Shown here: positions 61,399-64,000 of the stretch, piece by piece
Layout: the number at the start of each line of letters is the position of its first letter
Numbering within the stretch: the first letter of the stretch is position 1
From: Mucilaginibacter sp. cycad4
Lineage (GTDB): Bacteria; Bacteroidota; Bacteroidia; Sphingobacteriales; Sphingobacteriaceae
Assembly: GCF_034263275.1 (NCBI RefSeq)
Contig: NZ_CP139559.1
Location: 5,952,001-6,016,000, forward strand
DNA: 64,000 bases
Direction: 5' to 3'
Made by a program: the position numbers and the translations under genes
Notes under the pieces: generated by a model
What the model was told of the DNA's origin: nothing
The model's input: the letters and a program-made list of their open reading frames with translations, nothing else
Databases searched by the model: none

Positions 61399-62733
61399 AT
61401 GAGGACGAAAGAGTTAGATAAGCCCAAAAAGATAGCCAAACCCCGTGTAAATGTGGTTACATTAGGCTGTTCAAAAAATATTTACGATTCGGAGATATTG
61501 ATGGGGCAGTTGAAGGGCAACCAGTTTGATGTGGTGCATGAGGCCGGGAAGGTAGGCAAAAACGATATTATTGTAATTAATACCTGCGGCTTTATTGATA
61601 ACGCCAAGCAGGAATCGATAGATACTATCCTGCAATACAGCGAGCTTAAAGAGCAGGGTAAGGTAGGAAAGGTGATTGTTACCGGTTGCCTGAGTGAGCG
61701 CTATAAGCCTGAGCTTGAAGCAGAGATCACCAATGTCGATGCTTACTTTGGCACCAATGATCTGCAGAATTTACTGGCATCGGTAGGGGCTAACTACAAA
61801 CATGAACTGATAGGTGAGCGTTTGTTAACCACCCCGTCGCATTTTGCATATTTTAAAATTGCCGAGGGCTGCAACCGCCCATGCTCGTTTTGCGCTATTC
61901 CTTTAATGCGGGGCAAGCACCTGAGTTCGCCTATTGAGCAATTGGTTGAGGATGCTAAGAAACTTGCTAAAAACGGCACAGAAGAACTGATCCTTATTGC
62001 ACAGGATTTAACCTATTACGGTCTTGACCTTTATGGCAAGCGTAACCTGGATGAACTGCTTCGCCGTTTATCTGATGTGAACGGTATTGAGTGGATCAGG
62101 CTGCAGTATGCTTATCCTTCAGGTTTCCCGATGGAGATTTTGGATGTGATGAACGAGCGCGAAAACATTTGCAAATACCTGGATATGCCTTTGCAGCACA
62201 TTACTGATAATATGCTGAAATCGATGCGCCGTGGGATTACCAAGCAAAAAACTATTGACATTGTAAACGAGATCCGTGATAAAGTACCGGGCATAGCGAT
62301 GCGTACCACGCTGATTACCGGTTATCCCGGCGAAACCCAACAGGATTTTGAAGAGATGGCGCAATGGGTTGAGGATACCAAATTCGACCGCCTGGGCTGT
62401 TTCACTTACTCACACGAAGAAAAGACCCATGCCCATAGTTTGGTTGACGATGTGCCTGAAGAAGTAAAACAGGAGCGTGCCGATGCCATTATGGAAATTC
62501 AACAGGGTATCTCGTTCGATAAAAACCAGGAGAAGATCGGTAATATCTACAAAGTGCTGATTGATAAAAAGGATGGCGGTTACTTTGTTGGCCGAACAGA
62601 ATTTGATTCGCCCGAGGTTGATAACGAAGTTTTGATTGATGCCAGCGTTGATTATGCTACTGTTGGCAGCTTTGTTAACGTAAAGATAGACAGCGCCGAA
62701 GACTTTGACCTTTATGGACAAATTGTAAAATAA
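61399..62733 (+). CDS. rimO: ribosomal protein S12 methylthiotransferase
   Basis: 444 residues from ATG 61399; an upstream in-frame GTG at 61378 lies inside the repeat and is not used. Radical-SAM enzyme that methylthiolates Asp88/89 of S12. The UPF0004 domain has VVTLGCSKNIYDSEIL and the Cys in VTGCLSER; the radical SAM cluster is CNRPCSFC (CxxxCxxC) in FKIAEGCNRPCSFCAIP; the C-terminal TRAM domain ends at VNVKIDSAEDFDLYGQIV. All iron-sulfur Cys are present. Core gene directly downstream of the repeat-bracketed insert. Confidence 0.95.
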   Translation: MRTKELDKPKKIAKPRVNVVTLGCSKNIYDSEILMGQLKGNQFDVVHEAGKVGKNDIIVINTCGFIDNAKQESIDTILQYSELKEQGKVGKVIVTGCLSERYKPELEAEITNVDAYFGTNDLQNLLASVGANYKHELIGERLLTTPSHFAYFKIAEGCNRPCSFCAIPLMRGKHLSSPIEQLVEDAKKLAKNGTEELILIAQDLTYYGLDLYGKRNLDELLRRLSDVNGIEWIRLQYAYPSGFPMEILDVMNERENICKYLDMPLQHITDNMLKSMRRGITKQKTIDIVNEIRDKVPGIAMRTTLITGYPGETQQDFEEMAQWVEDTKFDRLGCFTYSHEEKTHAHSLVDDVPEEVKQERADAIMEIQQGISFDKNQEKIGNIYKVLIDKKDGGYFVGRTEFDSPEVDNEVLIDASVDYATVGSFVNVKIDSAEDFDLYGQIVK

Positions 62734-62864
62734 TAGTAATTTGCAGCTTGCTGTAAAGCGATTTGCGATTTATAATCTAATTTCGACATCAGCATTTAAT
62801 TTTATTTGCTGATGTTTTGTTTTAGGCCAAATCTGAAACCGAGCATCCAAAACCCGAATAAAAA

Positions 62865-64000
62865 ATGGACGCATCCTGTATAAGTTATAAAGACACCGGT
62901 TTCTTTTCACACACAGTTGCCGAATACATCGACAATAAACCCGAACTGCAATCTTTTTACGGCTACCGCCCTGATATGGCCGGTTTTGCCGAATTTTTGA
63001 AAAACAAAAAGGTAGTTGCAGATCGTGAAGTGCTGGTGCGTGTTTTAACCAAACAATACGAGTGTTTAGAGTCCGTAAGCCGGAAAGCCGGAAAGTCGGA
63101 AGGTAGTTATGGCACTACTCCCTCTCTCCCGGAGAGGGTTGGGGTAAGGCTGAACCTGGAGCTGCTAAAGCAGGATAATACGTATACCATTACAACCGGA
63201 CATCAGCTCAATATCTTTGCGGGGCCGCTGTATTTCCTTTATAAAATTGCCACGGCCATTAAACTGGCGCAGCAATTGAAAACCGCCCATCCCGATAAAA
63301 ACTTTGTACCCGTTTACTGGATGGCCAGTGAGGATCATGACTTTGCCGAGATCAACTACACCAACATTGGCGGTAAAAAAGTACATTGGTGGTATGAGGC
63401 TTCGGGCGCTACCGGACGCATCGACCCGGTGAGTATGCGCCAGGCACTTAACCAGTACAAAGGTGTTTTAGGCATGGAAGGCCACGCTACCGACCTTGCC
63501 GGGATTGTTGAAACTGCCTATACCAAATTTGATAAACTGGCTGATGCCACCCGTTATTTAGTTAACTCATTGTTTGGGCAGTATGGCCTGGTTATTATAG
63601 ATGCCGATGACCACGAGTTTAAAAAAGAGTTCGCCCCAATTATGGAGCAGGACATCATTGGTCAGCATAGTTTTAAAAACATCACCGAAACCAACCATAA
63701 GCTTCATGAGCTTGGTGTGCATATCCAGGTTAACCCACGCGAAATCAATTTCTTTTACCTGAAAGATCAGCTTCGCGAACGAATAGTTTTTGAAGATGCC
63801 AGTTATCAGGTGCTCAACACCGGGATTAAGTTTACCGAAGCTGAGCTGAAAAAAGAGATAGCCGAATACCCCGAGCGTTTTAGCCCTAACGTGGTAATGC
63901 GGCCGTTGTACCAGGAATGTATTTTACCAAACATTGCTTATATTGGTGGTGGTGCTGAAGTGGTTTACTGGCTGGAGCTGAAATCAAACTTTGATCATTA
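62865..64000 (+). CDS. bshC: bacillithiol synthesis cysteine-adding enzyme (3' end cut by window)
   Basis: BshC adds Cys to glucosamine-malate in bacillithiol synthesis. Start MDASCISYKDTGFF, then TTGHQLNIFAGPLYFLYKIATAIKLA, FVPVYWMASEDHDFAEI, WWYEASG and RPLYQECILPNIAYIGG, all family blocks. The frame continues to the window edge. Between the QYECLES segment and NLELLKQDNTYTITTG there is an extra stretch of ~25 codons (63071-63150), built from a CCGGAAAG tandem and a CCCTCTC-containing palindrome, that keeps the frame open. See the finding on this insert. Confidence 0.9.
   Translation, partial: MDASCISYKDTGFFSHTVAEYIDNKPELQSFYGYRPDMAGFAEFLKNKKVVADREVLVRVLTKQYECLESVSRKAGKSEGSYGTTPSLPERVGVRLNLELLKQDNTYTITTGHQLNIFAGPLYFLYKIATAIKLAQQLKTAHPDKNFVPVYWMASEDHDFAEINYTNIGGKKVHWWYEASGATGRIDPVSMRQALNQYKGVLGMEGHATDLAGIVETAYTKFDKLADATRYLVNSLFGQYGLVIIDADDHEFKKEFAPIMEQDIIGQHSFKNITETNHKLHELGVHIQVNPREINFFYLKDQLRERIVFEDASYQVLNTGIKFTEAELKKEIAEYPERFSPNVVMRPLYQECILPNIAYIGGGAEVVYWLELKSNFDH
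63071..63150 (+). repeat. repeat insert within bshC
   Basis: 63071-63102 is a run of CCGGAAAG-like units (AGCCGGAAAGCCGGAAAGTC); 63124-63136 is the palindrome CTCTCC-C-GGAGAG, part of CCCTCTCTCCCGGAGAGGG, a sequence type typical of intergenic repeats. No stop codon is introduced. Confidence 0.7.

Overview
The window looks like a chromosomal segment of a Bacteroidota bacterium of the Sphingobacteriaceae type (Mucilaginibacter or Pedobacter relatives are the best guess). Support: Bacteroidota promoter elements (TTTG, about 19 bp, TAnnTTTG) are visible in front of several genes; the order rpmB-rpmG-DUF4295-ftsY-rimO is seen, followed by bshC (bacillithiol synthesis); there are an arm-binding Bacteroidota tyrosine recombinase, a DUF6268 barrel and many AraC, HxlR and TetR regulators; base composition is AT-rich. 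The genus is an inference.

Layout. 0-13.7 kb: a regulator-dense small-molecule or stress block. It holds secreted alpha/beta hydrolases, a secreted RidA-like protein, an HxlR regulator divergent from an accessory fabF, and a two-gene cassette (beta-carbonic-anhydrase-like protein plus HD hydrolase resembling cyanamide hydratase) present twice around an NmrA-like/SDR oxidoreductase pair. A TetR regulator and two more AraC regulators follow. A palindrome shared by the promoter of cassette 2 and the TetR promoter ties that regulator to the cassette. 13.9-20.8 kb: an orphan TPR sensor histidine kinase, then a probable defence locus with a SMEK-NACHT STAND NTPase, a coiled-coil protein and a HEPN-type protein.

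21-31.8 kb: a DNA-damage block with a zincless Fpg/Nei glycosylase, DUF72, several small unknown proteins, an SRAP (HMCES/YedK) protein, a CoiA-like nuclease and the mutagenesis cassette imuA-imuB-dnaE2. A 28-bp element (23 of 28 identical) occurs in front of both the SRAP pair and imuA. 32-39 kb: a lipoprotein, a possible LodA-like quinoprotein oxidase with a LodB-like flavoprotein, a secreted peptidase-like hydrolase and an AraC regulator. 39.4-42.8 kb: an integration scar, with a tyrosine recombinase between two inverted tRNA 3'-end-like fragments, a Fic protein, a truncated TOTE-type primase and a 20-codon relic of a second recombinase.

42.8-58.2 kb: a three-gene overlapping operon (DUF805-FAD oxidoreductase fusion, methyltransferase, membrane protein), an outer-membrane barrel, a carboxylesterase, a subtilase, a sorbosone-dehydrogenase/cytochrome c protein, an ATPase plus DUF4276 pair (probable defence), an amino acid permease and acetyl-CoA synthetase. 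58.2-64 kb: core genes rpmB, rpmG, DUF4295, ftsY, rimO and bshC, interrupted by several families of short repeats. One repeat family brackets a GxxExxY nuclease-like gene and another appears to have inserted in frame into bshC.
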